DNA from: Bradyrhizobium ontarionense
GTDB taxonomy: Bacteria; Pseudomonadota; Alphaproteobacteria; Rhizobiales; Xanthobacteraceae
Direction of reading: 5' to 3'
Length of the DNA: 64,000 nucleotides
Assembly: GCF_021088345.1 (NCBI RefSeq)
Contig: NZ_CP088156.1
Span: forward strand, 7,927,001-7,991,000
Made by a program: the position numbers and the translations under genes. The notes beneath the pieces were generated by a model that did not search any database, was not told where the DNA came from, and saw only the letters and a program-made list of their open reading frames with translations. Positions 51,846 through 61,778 of this stretch are shown piece by piece. Position 1 is the first letter of the stretch, and the number at the start of each line of letters is the position of its first letter.

Positions 51846-53510
51846 CTATTTCGACGCGAGGTAGACTTCGCCGAGCAGCGAGGAGTTCGACCACGGCACC
51901 TGCTTGTTCTTCGTGGCCGAGACGACCTCGGCGCGCACCCGCGTCAGCATCTGCTGCACCTCGAGGCCCGGCGTGCCGATATGACGCGACAGCGCTGCCG
52001 AGAACGGGCTGTTGTCGCCTACGCCATCGAGCGCGACCTTGCCGGGCGCCGTCGCGAATGCGATCAGCGTGCCGGCACCCGAGGTCGCGCCCGTGCCGAG
52101 GGAGGTGGGCGCGGCGAGGCCCGTCGCCCCCGCAAGCCCGCGGCCGGTTTCGGCCGTGGTGGCCGGCGCCGCGAACGGATTGTTGCGGCAGGCATCGAGG
52201 ATCAGGATGTTGGTGCGGACCTCGTCGTCGAGCCCGGCCAGGATCTGGTCCATGTCGACCAGGGCGGTGACGACGTCGCTGCCCGCAGACAGCGCGATAT
52301 CGGTCGGCACGAGATAGTTGCGGCCGTCGATCTGCACGCCGTGCCCGGCGTAGAACACCACCGCCACCTGCGCCCGTGTCGCCTCGCGCAGGAAGTCGCG
52401 CGTCTTGGCCTGCATCGCCGCGCGATCGAGATCGATGCCTTCGACCACGGTAAACCCGATGTCATGCAGGCTCCTGGCGATCGCACGCGCATCGCGTGGC
52501 GGATTGGGCAGCGGCTGCACATGTGTATAGGCGCCGTTGCCGATGACGAGCGCCATGCGCTGCCCCGTCGCAGCTGCTGCGGTGGAGGAGGGCGCCGCCG
52601 TCTCCGCCCGCTGCTGCGGCTGCACCGCCGGCTCCGACAGCAGCGACAGCCGCACCTTGGCGGTCGCCTGGTTGGCCTTGCTGCCAGCGTCGGACGCCGT
52701 GGGCTTCAGCGCGGCGGCATAATCCGCCTTGGCTGCATCGAACTCGCCCTTGGCCTCATGGGCCAGCGCGCGATGCACATGGGCGGCGATGACCACGCTG
52801 CCGGGCGGTGTCATCACATTGGCCGGCGGGTTCTGCGCCAGCCGGACCGCCTCGGAAGCGTCGGCGATGGCGCGCTCGAGATTGCCCTTGGCGCGCCAGA
52901 TCACGCTGCGATTGATCAGGGGCGAGGCCAGCGCCGGGTCGAGCCGGATCGCCTCGTTGATGTCGGTGAGCGCGCCATCGAGATCGCCGAGCGCCTCCTT
53001 GGCGATGCCGCGATTCTGCCAGGACAGCGCTGATTTCGGCGTCAGCTTGATCGCCTGATCGTAGTCGGCGATGGCCTTGGCGTAGTCGCTCGTGCCGCGG
53101 TAGGCGTTGCCGCGGTTGTGGAAGATCGTGCCGCTCGGCGGACCACTTTTGACCGCGTCATTGAAGTCGGCGATCGCGATCTCGTACTCGCCCTTGTCGT
53201 AATAGGCCGAGCCGCGCAAATTGTAGATGGCCTGCGCCGGCTGCAGCCGCAGCGCCTCGGTCGCGTCGGCAACCACGTGGGCGTAGTCGCCCTTCTTGTT
53301 CCAGCCGACCGCGCGCCAGAAGTAGATGGTCGCGAGTTGTCCGCCGGAAAACACCTTCAGCGCGATGATCTTGTTGCAGGCAGCGATCATCTGATCCGCC
53401 GGAGTCGTCTCGGTGGTGCAGAGCGGGCCCAGCTGCGAGCGGGACTGGGCGGAGGCCGGCTGCGCGAGCAGGGTGACAAGCAGCGGGAGCAGCAGGAACG
53501 AATGGCGCAT
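51846..53510 (-). CDS. Secreted TPR protein with C-terminal caspase-like (peptidase C14) domain
   Basis: About 554 residues. The favoured ATG gives a normal signal peptide (MRHSFLLLPLLVTLLAQPASA). An ATG at 53549 would add 13 residues. Residues about 30-265 are TPR-type repeats (KGEYEIAIADFNDAVKSGPP, KAIADYDQAIKLTPK, DGALTDINEAIRLDP, and ERAIADASEAVRL). The caspase domain begins QRMALVIGNGAYTHVQPLPNP, with catalytic His390 in FYAGHG and Cys441 in LDACRNNPF. Bacterial proteins of this type are called orthocaspases and usually cleave after basic residues. This one would act in the periplasm. Its partner and trigger are unknown. Confidence 0.87.
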   Translation of the reverse strand: MRHSFLLLPLLVTLLAQPASAQSRSQLGPLCTTETTPADQMIAACNKIIALKVFSGGQLATIYFWRAVGWNKKGDYAHVVADATEALRLQPAQAIYNLRGSAYYDKGEYEIAIADFNDAVKSGPPSGTIFHNRGNAYRGTSDYAKAIADYDQAIKLTPKSALSWQNRGIAKEALGDLDGALTDINEAIRLDPALASPLINRSVIWRAKGNLERAIADASEAVRLAQNPPANVMTPPGSVVIAAHVHRALAHEAKGEFDAAKADYAAALKPTASDAGSKANQATAKVRLSLLSEPAVQPQQRAETAAPSSTAAAATGQRMALVIGNGAYTHVQPLPNPPRDARAIARSLHDIGFTVVEGIDLDRAAMQAKTRDFLREATRAQVAVVFYAGHGVQIDGRNYLVPTDIALSAGSDVVTALVDMDQILAGLDDEVRTNILILDACRNNPFAAPATTAETGRGLAGATGLAAPTSLGTGATSGAGTLIAFATAPGKVALDGVGDNSPFSAALSRHIGTPGLEVQQMLTRVRAEVVSATKNKQVPWSNSSLLGEVYLASK

Positions 53511-53673
53511 CGGCACGGACCGGGATGGGAAGAGCAGGGGGATCCCCATCCGCTTGGTTGCCTCGGGCGATCCAGCGGTTCAACAGCCAGATGCGGGGCG
53601 CGCCCACCCTCGTTCCCAGCGCGCGGGTAACCGAGCGCGATCGCAGGCGAAAATAAAAAGAATATGCGTGGTG

Positions 53674-54780
53674 CTACGGCTTCTGCGTGCGGCGGGGACG
53701 GACCTCGACGAAGTCGGCCGTGATCTGGACATCGAAGCGGGAGAGGAAGCTCATGCCCAGCAGCCCGTCGATACCGCTGCCGTAATCCTTGCGGTCGCCG
53801 TCCTGAACCGCGACTGGAATGCCGGTCGCCTGGAGCGAATTGAGCTTGACCTTGTCCGCGCGGGACAGCCGTGCTTTCGTTTCTCCGTTCGCCGTCATCA
53901 GTGTGATGTCGCTGCCTCCGCCCTGAGGCAGCTTGGCGCGCTCGGCGAAGGCGGTGCGAACCGAAACGTAGCTCGCGCCGGTGTCGAGGATGAACGATCC
54001 CTTGACCCCGTTGATCTCCGCCTTGACCACGACGACGCTCTTCTGTCCGCGCAGGGGGAAGCGCTCGTGATGAGCGTCGGTCGAAGCGGCGCAATTGCCC
54101 TGGCGTTCGTAGTCGGCGATCATCCGCTGGGTCTGGCTGGTGTCCCGGGCGCGTGGATCGAACGACACCCACAGGCTGATCGGCGCAACCGCTTCGCAAT
54201 AGCGCTTCAGCGCCGCATAGGTCTCGGCCATCTGCGTGAAGACACGGCTGGCCACCTTGGCCTTGTCCGGCGACAGTTCGATCGTGTCGGAGTAATCGGC
54301 CAGCGCGCGCTGATGATCGCCCGCACCGGCGAGCGCCGTGGCGCGGAGATAATGCGCTTCGCGGTTCGACGGTGCACGGCGGACATATTCGTCGGCAACC
54401 TCGACGGCCTTGGGATAGTCGGTGAGCTTCATGTAGGTGTCGGCCGCGCGTTGCAGAGCCGTGAGCGGGGCACCGCACTCCCTCACGAAGCGGTAGAGGC
54501 CCTCCGCAGCCTGGCGGCGGTAGCCGAGCTTGTCGAGCATCAGCGCGAGATCGCTGACGCTCTTCTGGTCGCAGGGCTCACGCTTCAGCTCCTGAAGGCG
54601 CAGCCAGACGAAGGGATCGCGGGCGGCCTGCAACGGCAGCGTGCCCAGGCGTTCGTAGACGCCCGCAAAGACCTCGTCTGGATTTTCGTCGAGGTAGCCG
54701 GCGGCAGCTGGTCCCAGCATGGCGGTCAGCAGCAGCGCGGCCGCCGTCAGCCTGGCCCCGAAATACCTCGACATGCACAC
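53674..54780 (-). CDS. TPR protein with retropepsin-like aspartic protease domain
   Basis: A 368-residue protein. The signal peptide ends about AAAG before YLDENPDEVFAG. Residues about 85-235 are TPR-like helices. The C-terminal domain holds FILDTGASYVSV with catalytic Asp266, and GIDGLLGMSFLSRFDVQI, the mark of clan AA single-lobe aspartic proteases (TIGR02281 type), which act as dimers. It is on the same strand and directly upstream of the caspase-like gene, separated by 163 bases, so both may be co-expressed. Confidence 0.82.
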   Translation of the reverse strand: MCMSRYFGARLTAAALLLTAMLGPAAAGYLDENPDEVFAGVYERLGTLPLQAARDPFVWLRLQELKREPCDQKSVSDLALMLDKLGYRRQAAEGLYRFVRECGAPLTALQRAADTYMKLTDYPKAVEVADEYVRRAPSNREAHYLRATALAGAGDHQRALADYSDTIELSPDKAKVASRVFTQMAETYAALKRYCEAVAPISLWVSFDPRARDTSQTQRMIADYERQGNCAASTDAHHERFPLRGQKSVVVVKAEINGVKGSFILDTGASYVSVRTAFAERAKLPQGGGSDITLMTANGETKARLSRADKVKLNSLQATGIPVAVQDGDRKDYGSGIDGLLGMSFLSRFDVQITADFVEVRPRRTQKP

Positions 54781-54924
54781 CCCAACGTTGATCTGGTGGG
54801 AACTTTATAGCCGCAAAGAGTGATGCAACAAGGTACCGACCGTGTCTTTCCTTGGTGGGCAGACGGTGATAGAGCATTGGGCCAACGGGCCGCTGCCCAT
54901 CCTCATTTCCCACCCACTTGGCCG

Positions 54925-56274
54925 ATGAAGAACGACCAGCTGCTCGCCCAGATCACGGAGTTCTGCCGCCAGTCGGACATGGCGGAGTCGACGTTCGGCC
55001 GGCGCGCGGTCAACGACGGCAAGCTGGTGCAGCGCCTGCGTGAGGGCAAGCGCATCACGATCGACACGCTCGACCGCATCCAGGCCTATATCGCGGCATC
55101 CACCGGCACGCTGCCGCCGCCGCGGCTCGATGTCGTACCCGAGAAGCGCGATCCCAAGAGCAATTTCCGCTTCTTCGAGAACCGCCAGAAATATCTGCTG
55201 TTCGTGCACACCTGCAGCGAGAAGCGGGTGGTGGCGGAACGGGTGGGGCTCGAGCTCGCCAGCATCCATCCGCGGCCGCCGGCACTGCGTCTGTTCGATG
55301 CCGGCGTCGGCGACGGCACCGTGCTGTCGAAGGTGCTGCGGACCATGCATGGCCGCTTTCCGCACATCCCGTTCTATGTCGCGGGCAAGGAGCTGAGCCT
55401 GGAGGACGTCCGGCTGACCTTGGAAAAAGTGCCGGACCGGCTGTTCGAGCACCCGGCCAGCGTGTTCGTGTTCACCAACATGAACTATGCCGAGGCGCCC
55501 TGGCTGACGCCGGCCTCGCCGTCTGTGGCGGCCTCGATGATCTGGCACGAGGTCGTGCTGCAGGGCGATTCGTCCGGGGATTTCGAGACCCAGATCGCGG
55601 CGCTGAAGCCGTTCCTGGAGCAGAACTGGCGCGCCAATGTGTCCCAGCGCACCGGCATGCCGGTCTATGAGCGACCGATCGCGCTGGTGCTCTACCGCGA
55701 GGACCACCGCTTCCTGCTCGACGGCATCATCCCCAGGGCTGGCCGGGTCGAGGCCAATTTCGACCTGATCATCGCCTCGCAGCCCTATCGGGCGCGCTCC
55801 TCGGTCAATTTCCGCGCCAAGCGCATCATCGCACCGCTGGCGCGGGCGCTGAAGCCGGGCGGCCGGCTGATCGGAATCCACTCCCACGGCCAGGATCCGG
55901 GCCTGGATATCATCCAGGCGGTCTGGCCTGGAGAAAATCCTTTCTCGGTCAGCCGCCATGAGCTATTGCGCGCCGTCAAGTACGAGCTGGGCTCCGGTGG
56001 GCGAGACTTAAATTTTAACGCCTATGCGGACAATCGCTCGATTTTCAGGTATGAGATGGAGGCTCTGCCCAACGAGGTCACCGGCACCATCGGAACCTCG
56101 ACGGCCTTTGCAGCCTGGAACGCGGCGGTGTATGTCGCGCAGATCGAGGAAGACCGCCTGACGGAGGTCGCACACTCGTCTCGTGCGCTCGACGCCGCCA
56201 GAGAGGTTCTGCGAAAGCACAACGGGCTGTGGTTCTACGACGAGTCCTACGTCATCTCGCGGCGTCGCGACTGA
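54925..56274 (+). CDS. HTH-methyltransferase-like protein upstream of metK
   Basis: A 449-residue protein from the ATG giving [26 protein letters not shown] longer frame starts at 54820 but its residues look non-coding. Residues about 5-57 resemble an HTH ([35 protein letters not shown]). A Rossmann core follows, with a SAM-binding-like loop DAGVGDG at 125-131, an acidic-then-aromatic LIIASQPYR at 281-289 and [10 protein letters not shown] at 309-318. It should bind SAM or a nucleotide. Its gene precedes metK by only 55 bases, so it could be a sensor of SAM or a methyltransferase. I do not recognise a named family. Confidence 0.72.
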   Translation: MKNDQLLAQITEFCRQSDMAESTFGRRAVNDGKLVQRLREGKRITIDTLDRIQAYIAASTGTLPPPRLDVVPEKRDPKSNFRFFENRQKYLLFVHTCSEKRVVAERVGLELASIHPRPPALRLFDAGVGDGTVLSKVLRTMHGRFPHIPFYVAGKELSLEDVRLTLEKVPDRLFEHPASVFVFTNMNYAEAPWLTPASPSVAASMIWHEVVLQGDSSGDFETQIAALKPFLEQNWRANVSQRTGMPVYERPIALVLYREDHRFLLDGIIPRAGRVEANFDLIIASQPYRARSSVNFRAKRIIAPLARALKPGGRLIGIHSHGQDPGLDIIQAVWPGENPFSVSRHELLRAVKYELGSGGRDLNFNAYADNRSIFRYEMEALPNEVTGTIGTSTAFAAWNAAVYVAQIEEDRLTEVAHSSRALDAAREVLRKHNGLWFYDESYVISRRRD

Positions 56275-56329
56275 CATCCTTGGGATCAATACAAACGACC
56301 GCCGTGGGCGGCGAAGAAGGGGTTGCTTG

Positions 56330-57526
56330 ATGCGCGCGTCTTATCTGTTCACCTCGGAATCGGTGTCCGAGGGCCATCCGGACAAGGTCTGCGACCGTAT
56401 TTCCGACGAGATCGTCGACCTGTTCTACCGCGAGGGGCCGAAGGCCGGCATCGATCCGTGGGCGATCCGCGCCGCCTGCGAGACGCTCGCCACCACCAAC
56501 AAGGTCGTGATCGCCGGCGAGACCCGCGGCCCCGCCTCGGTCACCAACGAGCACATCGAGCACGTCGTGCGCGAGGCCATCAAGGACATCGGCTACGAGC
56601 AGGAAGGCTTCCACTGGAAGACCTGCGACATCGAGATTCTCCTGCATCCGCAGTCGGCCGACATCGCGCAGGGCGTCGACGCGCTGCAGCCCGGCGAGAG
56701 GAAGGAAGAGGGCGCGGGCGACCAGGGCATCATGTTCGGTTACGCGACCAACGAGACGCCGGACCTGATGCCGGCGCCCATCTTCTACGCCCACAAGATC
56801 CTGCGCCTGATCTCGGAAGCCCGTCACTCGGGTGTCGAGAAGGTGCTTGGGCCGGACTCCAAGAGCCAGGTCACCGTGCAGTATGAGAACGGCAAGCCGG
56901 TCGGCGTCCGCGAGATCGTGGTCTCGCACCAGCATCTGGTCGAGGACATGACCTCGGAGCAGGTGCGCGAGCGCGTCGAGCCTTATGTACGCAAGGCGCT
57001 GCCGGAAGGCTGGATCACCCCGAAGACCATCTGGCACATCAATCCGACCGGCAAGTTCTTCATCGGCGGTCCCGACGGCGACGCTGGCCTCACCGGTCGC
57101 AAGATCATCGTCGACACCTATGGTGGCGCGGCCCCGCATGGCGGCGGCGCCTTCTCGGGCAAGGATCCGACCAAGGTCGACCGTTCCGCCGCTTATGCTG
57201 CGCGCTACGTTGCCAAGAACATCGTCGCCGCCGGTCTCGCCGACCGCTGCACGCTGCAGCTCGCTTACGCGATCGGCGTGGCGCGGCCGCTGTCGATCTA
57301 CATCGACACCCACGGTACCGGTAAGGTGCCCGAGGAGCAGCTCGAGAAGGCAGCCGCCGAGGTGATGGATCTCACCCCCCGCGGCATCCGCAGCCACCTC
57401 GATCTCAACCGGCCGATCTACGCGCGCACCTCGTCCTACGGCCATTTCGGCCGCACGCCGGACAATGAGGGCGGCTTCTCCTGGGAGAAGATCGACCTCG
57501 TCGAGCAGTTCAAGCGCGCGGTGTGA
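56330..57526 (+). CDS. metK: S-adenosylmethionine synthetase
   Basis: A 398-residue enzyme. ATG follows [31 protein letters not shown] is the N-terminal substrate motif, [12 protein letters not shown] the methionine-binding loop and [34 protein letters not shown] the nucleotide-phosphate loop. It makes SAM from methionine and ATP. The sequence [10 protein letters not shown] keeps the key aspartate and lysine pattern of the family. It lies between the HTH-methyltransferase-like gene and ahcY. Confidence 0.95.
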   Translation: MRASYLFTSESVSEGHPDKVCDRISDEIVDLFYREGPKAGIDPWAIRAACETLATTNKVVIAGETRGPASVTNEHIEHVVREAIKDIGYEQEGFHWKTCDIEILLHPQSADIAQGVDALQPGERKEEGAGDQGIMFGYATNETPDLMPAPIFYAHKILRLISEARHSGVEKVLGPDSKSQVTVQYENGKPVGVREIVVSHQHLVEDMTSEQVRERVEPYVRKALPEGWITPKTIWHINPTGKFFIGGPDGDAGLTGRKIIVDTYGGAAPHGGGAFSGKDPTKVDRSAAYAARYVAKNIVAAGLADRCTLQLAYAIGVARPLSIYIDTHGTGKVPEEQLEKAAAEVMDLTPRGIRSHLDLNRPIYARTSSYGHFGRTPDNEGGFSWEKIDLVEQFKRAV

Positions 57527-57561
57527 GCGCTGCCGGCCCTTGGCCGCCGAGATGTTTGAGG

Positions 57562-57657
57562 CGTCATGGCCGGGCTTGTCCCGGCCATCCACGTCTTGAG
57601 TTGAGGTGACGGATACGACTGACGACGTGGATGCCCGGCACAAGGCCGGGCATGACG
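57562..57657. repeat. CGTCATGGCCGGGC-type intergenic inverted repeat between metK and ahcY
   Basis: CGTCATGGCCGGGCTTGTCC pairs imperfectly with GGCACAAGGCCGGGCATGACG, and ATCCACGTC with GACGTGGAT. It fills most of the 189-base gap and would form a long mRNA hairpin. It may act as a partial terminator or stabiliser between two SAM-cycle genes. Confidence 0.6.
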
Positions 57658-57715
57658 AACGATTGCTGTTCGATTTGCTGAATGTCGCCTTCGCGCGAAG
57701 ACAGAGGATGATCTC

Positions 57716-59152
57716 ATGACCGCCAAGCCTGGTTTCACCGACTACATCGTCAAGGACATTTCGCTCGCCGATTTCGGGCGCAAGGAGCTCTCGCTGGCCG
57801 AGACGGAGATGCCCGGCCTGATGGCGACGCGCGAGGAATACGGCCCGAAGCAGCCCTTGAAGGGCGCGCGCATCGCAGGCTCCCTGCACATGACGATCCA
57901 GACCGGCGTCCTGATCGAGACGCTGAAGGCGCTCGGCGCCGACATCCGCTGGGTCTCCTGCAACATCTATTCGACCCAGGATCACGCCGCGGCCGCGATC
58001 GCCGCCGCCGGCATCCCGGTGTTCGCCGTCAAGGGCGAGACGCTGGTCGACTATTGGGACTACACCGCCAAGCTGTTCGACTGGCATGGCGCAAAACCCG
58101 GTGAAGCCTTGCATCCCAACATGATCCTCGATGACGGCGGCGACGCCACCATGTACGTCCATCTCGGCCTCAGGGCCGAGAACGGCGACGCGGCTTTCCT
58201 GGACAAGCCCGGTTCGGAAGAAGAGGAAGTGTTCTTCGCGCTGCTCAAGAAGCAGCTCAAGGAGAAGCCGAAGGGCTACTTTGCCGCCATCGCCAAGTCG
58301 ATCAAGGGCGTCTCGGAGGAGACCACCACGGGCGTGCACCGTCTGTACGACATGCAGAAGGCCGGCACGCTGCTGTGGCCCGCCATCAACGTCAACGACA
58401 GCGTCACCAAGTCGAAGTTCGACAACCTCTATGGCTGCCGCGAGTCGCTGGTCGACGGCATCCGCCGCGGCACCGACGTGATGATGTCGGGCAAGGTCGC
58501 GATGGTCGCCGGCTTCGGCGATGTCGGCAAGGGCTCGGCCGCCTCGCTGCGCCAGGCCGGCTGCCGCGTGCTGGTGTCCGAGATCGATCCGATCTGCGCG
58601 CTGCAGGCGGCGATGGAAGGCTACGAGGTCGTGACGATGGAGGACGCCGCGCCGCGCGCCGACATCTTCGTCACCGCCACCGGCAACAAGGACATCATCA
58701 CCATCGAGCACATGCGCGCGATGAAGGATCGCGCCATCGTCTGCAACATCGGCCACTTCGACAATGAGATCCAGGTCGCTTCGCTGAAGAACCTGAAGTG
58801 GACCAACATCAAGCCGCAGGTCGACGAGATCACCTTCGCCGACGGCAAGCGCATGATCCTGCTCTCGGAAGGCCGGCTCGTGAACCTCGGCAACGCCATG
58901 GGCCATCCGTCCTTCGTGATGTCGGCGTCGTTCACCAACCAGACCTTGGCGCAGATCGAGCTCTACGCCAACAACAAGGACGGCAAGTACAAGAAGGAAG
59001 TCTATGTGCTGCCGAAGTCGCTGGATGAGAAGGTGGCGATGCTGCATCTCGCCAAGATCGGCGTGAATCTCACCAAGCTTCGTCCCGACCAGGCCTCCTA
59101 CATCGGCGTCAAGCAGGAAGGCCCGTTCAAGTCGGACCACTACCGCTACTGA
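57716..59152 (+). CDS. ahcY: Adenosylhomocysteinase
   Basis: A 478-residue enzyme. The ATG follows a GAGGAT site. [21 protein letters not shown] and [11 protein letters not shown] hold substrate residues, and [38 protein letters not shown] is the NAD loop. The C-terminus ends K-S-D-H-Y-R-Y as expected. It hydrolyses S-adenosylhomocysteine to adenosine and homocysteine, removing the inhibitor of methyltransferases. A strong terminator follows, so this ends the unit. Confidence 0.96.
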   Translation: MTAKPGFTDYIVKDISLADFGRKELSLAETEMPGLMATREEYGPKQPLKGARIAGSLHMTIQTGVLIETLKALGADIRWVSCNIYSTQDHAAAAIAAAGIPVFAVKGETLVDYWDYTAKLFDWHGAKPGEALHPNMILDDGGDATMYVHLGLRAENGDAAFLDKPGSEEEEVFFALLKKQLKEKPKGYFAAIAKSIKGVSEETTTGVHRLYDMQKAGTLLWPAINVNDSVTKSKFDNLYGCRESLVDGIRRGTDVMMSGKVAMVAGFGDVGKGSAASLRQAGCRVLVSEIDPICALQAAMEGYEVVTMEDAAPRADIFVTATGNKDIITIEHMRAMKDRAIVCNIGHFDNEIQVASLKNLKWTNIKPQVDEITFADGKRMILLSEGRLVNLGNAMGHPSFVMSASFTNQTLAQIELYANNKDGKYKKEVYVLPKSLDEKVAMLHLAKIGVNLTKLRPDQASYIGVKQEGPFKSDHYRY

Positions 59153-59183
59153 TATTCAGCGCGGCAGATGCTGCGTTGAAGCG

Positions 59184-59211
59184 AAGGCCGGGGCAGCGCC
59201 CCGGCCTTTTT
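59184..59211 (+). terminator. Rho-independent terminator after ahcY
   Basis: AAGGCCGGGGC pairs with GCCCCGGCCTT across an AGC loop, then a T-run of five. It lies 31 bases past the ahcY stop. Confidence 0.8.
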
Positions 59212-59227
59212 GCTGTCGAGCGGGCGG

Positions 59228-60094
59228 TCATGGGGACGCCGCCCCGTGGCGGCGATGATAGCTGCTCGGCGACGGCCAGGGCCAATCGGCGAGCGTCGTC
59301 CGGTCCGGCTCGAAGATCTCGATGCGCAGCGGATGGCAGGCCGCGCTGTCGCTCGAATGCGTCGATCCGCAGTCGCCGCCGGGGCAGGCCGACAGCGCGC
59401 CGAGCAGGTCGATCTCGGCGAAGAGCTCGATGAAGTCGCCGGGCCGCACCGGGCTCGCCTTCATGAAATACTGGTGTGTGTCGCGCGTAAAGCCGGTGCA
59501 CATGAAGACGTTGAGCACGTCGTGGACGTGATGCTCCACGGCACAGGGCTCCGCATTCAGTTCGCCGGCCAATGCCCGTGCGAGATTCGAATGGCAGCAG
59601 AAATCATAGTTGGTCCCCCTCAGCAGACGGTTGGTGTAGGGATCGCAGCGGGTGCCGATCACGTCGTGGATGCCGGCGCCGTCGGCGTCGAAGCCATACC
59701 AGCCGAGCGTGTCGTGGCTGATCGTGGCCATCGGCCGCAGGCTCGGCATCGTGCTCCACAGCCGGTCGCCGGTCGACACATGGGTGGCGTGCAGCGCGCG
59801 CGTCTTGCCGCTGAAGAAGCGCTCCGACAGATCGTGCGCATTCCACAGGTTGAGGTCGCCGACCTGCGGACCGTCGATGCTGACGATGCGAAAGAATTGC
59901 CCGCGCGCGACCCGGAAGATGCGGGCATCGCGCGGCGGCACCACGACCTCGCCGGTCTTGACCAGGGCCCGCCGCGCACGCTCCAGCACGGTCATGTCGG
60001 GCTCGGCCTGCATGCCGGCGGGATAGACGATCGCAGCGGGTGCCGCACGGCGCGATGCGGCATCGGCGGGTTCGGCAGGCGGGCGTGGGGACAT
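59228..60094 (-). CDS. DUF1989 (urea carboxylase-associated) family protein
   Basis: A 288-residue protein from the ATG giving MSPRPPAEPADAA, with GAG six bases upstream. A TTG-started form adds eight residues. It matches the DUF1989 fold: GEVVVPPRDARIFRVARGQFFRIVSIDGPQVGDLNLWNAHDLSERF and NLLNVFMCTG-like DVLNVFMCTGFTRDTHQYFM. The cysteines in SACPGGDCGS and CCHSN may bind metal. Family members next to urea carboxylase act on carboxyguanidine. No urea carboxylase or allophanate hydrolase is here, so the substrate is open. Confidence 0.8.
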   Translation of the reverse strand: MSPRPPAEPADAASRRAAPAAIVYPAGMQAEPDMTVLERARRALVKTGEVVVPPRDARIFRVARGQFFRIVSIDGPQVGDLNLWNAHDLSERFFSGKTRALHATHVSTGDRLWSTMPSLRPMATISHDTLGWYGFDADGAGIHDVIGTRCDPYTNRLLRGTNYDFCCHSNLARALAGELNAEPCAVEHHVHDVLNVFMCTGFTRDTHQYFMKASPVRPGDFIELFAEIDLLGALSACPGGDCGSTHSSDSAACHPLRIEIFEPDRTTLADWPWPSPSSYHRRHGAASP

Positions 60095-60254
60095 GTCGAT
60101 CTCGAGGCAGGGAGGCAATGAGCCAGCATAGCAGCATGTCGTCCACGCGCGCGCCCTGCCGCGCCCGACACCGCTTCCCGCCGTCCAGAGGCGAGGCTCG
60201 TTGCGTCAGACGGCTCTCACCAGCTGTCGGACGTCCTGATCGAGCCGGCCGGCC

Positions 60255-61292
60255 TCAACCCGTCCGCCGCGAGCCCAGCGCCGACGCCCGCACCGCCTTT
60301 GGACGCTTGGCTGCGCCATGCTCCTGCCGCGCGGCGAGACGCTTGTGCTTCCTGGTCTCGGCCGCGGCCACCTTCACTGCAGGCGCGCGATGCTTGGCGT
60401 ATTCCTCGCCGTCGACGGGGCCGACATGCGGCGGGTCGTGATCGAGATAGGGGCGACCGATGCCGAGCGGCTTGCCGTTGGCGTCGACCCACTTCCACAG
60501 CGCCTCTGTCGCCACCCAGCGCTGGGCGCGCGTCGCGCCATTGACACTGACGATGTCGGCCGCGAGCCCGTGGCCATAGCCGCCGCGCAGGCTGCCGCCG
60601 TGATAGGAGCGGTTGGTGGCCGCCTTCAGCCCGCTCGCGATTTCCTGGCGGTAATCGTCCCGAAAGGCGCTGGTGATGCCGGGCGCGAGGCCGGCGGCCT
60701 CGGCGGCATGCAGCGTATGAAACAGCTTCAGCTTGAAGCCGCGGTCCATGCCCCCAATCACGTACTCCATCATGGTCCGGCCGACGCGATTGGCGGCCTT
60801 GGGATCCTTCCAGGTGAAGTCATTGTCCACCAGTTTGGTGAAGCTTCGCGTGACCTTCACCATGCGGCCCTTGCGCTTCACCGTGACGACGCGGCGCTCG
60901 GTTTCCCTGATCTTGTCGAGCTTCGGCGCGCGCTGATACAGCGCCCACAGATAGCGGTCGACGCAGACGTCGATGACCGGGCATTCGTCGAGAATCTCGA
61001 TGCGGTCGGCGCTGGCGACAGTGGCCTGGGGCGGTTCGACCGTCGCACGCGGCGCAGCCTGTTCGTCCGCAGGCAGGGCCGCCGATGGGTTGATCGATGC
61101 GGTGGTGAGCGCAGCCTCCGGTGATGGCGACTGCGCCGCGGTCTGCTCGGTGATCGTGGCTGCAGCCGCCGCGACGGCCGGCGTCGTTATCGCCTCGATC
61201 TCGGCGGCGCCTGCAGGCCAGGCCATCACGCAGCCGGCGAGGACAACAGATCGGTACAACGCACGCGTGGTGAACTGCTGCGAGCTCATCAT
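60255..61292 (-). CDS. Exported M15-like (D-alanyl-D-alanine carboxypeptidase fold) protein
   Basis: About 345 residues from the pair of ATGs that precede a signal peptide ending AGAAEIEA. A long Ala/Thr/Pro-rich linker (residues about 30-90) follows. The C-terminal domain has SAFRDDYRQEIASGLKA, the zinc-site-like GYGHGLAADIVS and LDHDPPHVGP, matching the H-x-x-G-x-A-x-D and second-histidine pattern of M15 peptidases. It should cut peptidoglycan stem peptides in the periplasm. The final tail is basic (KHKRLAARQEHGAAKRPKAVRA). Confidence 0.75.
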   Translation of the reverse strand: MMSSQQFTTRALYRSVVLAGCVMAWPAGAAEIEAITTPAVAAAAATITEQTAAQSPSPEAALTTASINPSAALPADEQAAPRATVEPPQATVASADRIEILDECPVIDVCVDRYLWALYQRAPKLDKIRETERRVVTVKRKGRMVKVTRSFTKLVDNDFTWKDPKAANRVGRTMMEYVIGGMDRGFKLKLFHTLHAAEAAGLAPGITSAFRDDYRQEIASGLKAATNRSYHGGSLRGGYGHGLAADIVSVNGATRAQRWVATEALWKWVDANGKPLGIGRPYLDHDPPHVGPVDGEEYAKHRAPAVKVAAAETRKHKRLAARQEHGAAKRPKAVRASALGSRRTG

Positions 61293-61593
61293 CCCGGCCC
61301 CCCAAGATCCAGGCTCCTGCGAACAGGAGCGGTCAGGCATCCGATACCCCTGATTGTTCGGCGCATGGCGGCGGGGCGCAACATCGTAGTGCCGCTCCCG
61401 CGCAGCTTTTGCGGGAACTGTGGCTTGCGCGCAACGATCGGGAGTTCCGCGAGTGGCGCCGGCTTGCGAACTGCCGTTCAGCTTGTGCACACCTTGCCGG
61501 CAACGCGCGCAACCTCGACCACATCAGGCCGATCGGTTGCCGGCGGCAGCAGCGCGGCGTAGTCTGTTACGACTGGTTCGTGGAGCTGATGTC

Positions 61594-61773
61594 ATGAGCA
61601 CCATCGAGATCGTCGTCGGTGGCATCAGGCTGATCCGGGATTACGCGCCCGATGATTCGATCTGGTCGCTGCCGGAGGAGAAGCGCGAGCGGAAGGCGTT
61701 GGCGGATGCGCAGCGCGATCTCGCTGTTGGAGCCGACCGGCTGGCACAGACGCCCTATGCCGTGAGGGGCTGA
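61594..61773 (+). CDS. 59-residue hypothetical protein
   Basis: ATG with GGAG eight bases upstream opens MSTIEIVVGGIRLIRDYAPDD and ends before the convergent cytochrome b gene. The upstream in-frame extension is cysteine- and arginine-rich and looks non-coding. The sequence is amphipathic and ends in a charged helix (EEKRERKALADAQRDLAVGADRL). I do not recognise the family. Confidence 0.5.
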   Translation: MSTIEIVVGGIRLIRDYAPDDSIWSLPEEKRERKALADAQRDLAVGADRLAQTPYAVRG

Positions 61774-61778
61774 GCAGG

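Noticed and set aside
56252..59140. 962-residue open frame antisense to metK and ahcY
   Set aside because: It is rich in R, H, D and Q with no recognisable domain, and mirrors two certain genes codon for codon, as expected from high-GC third positions.
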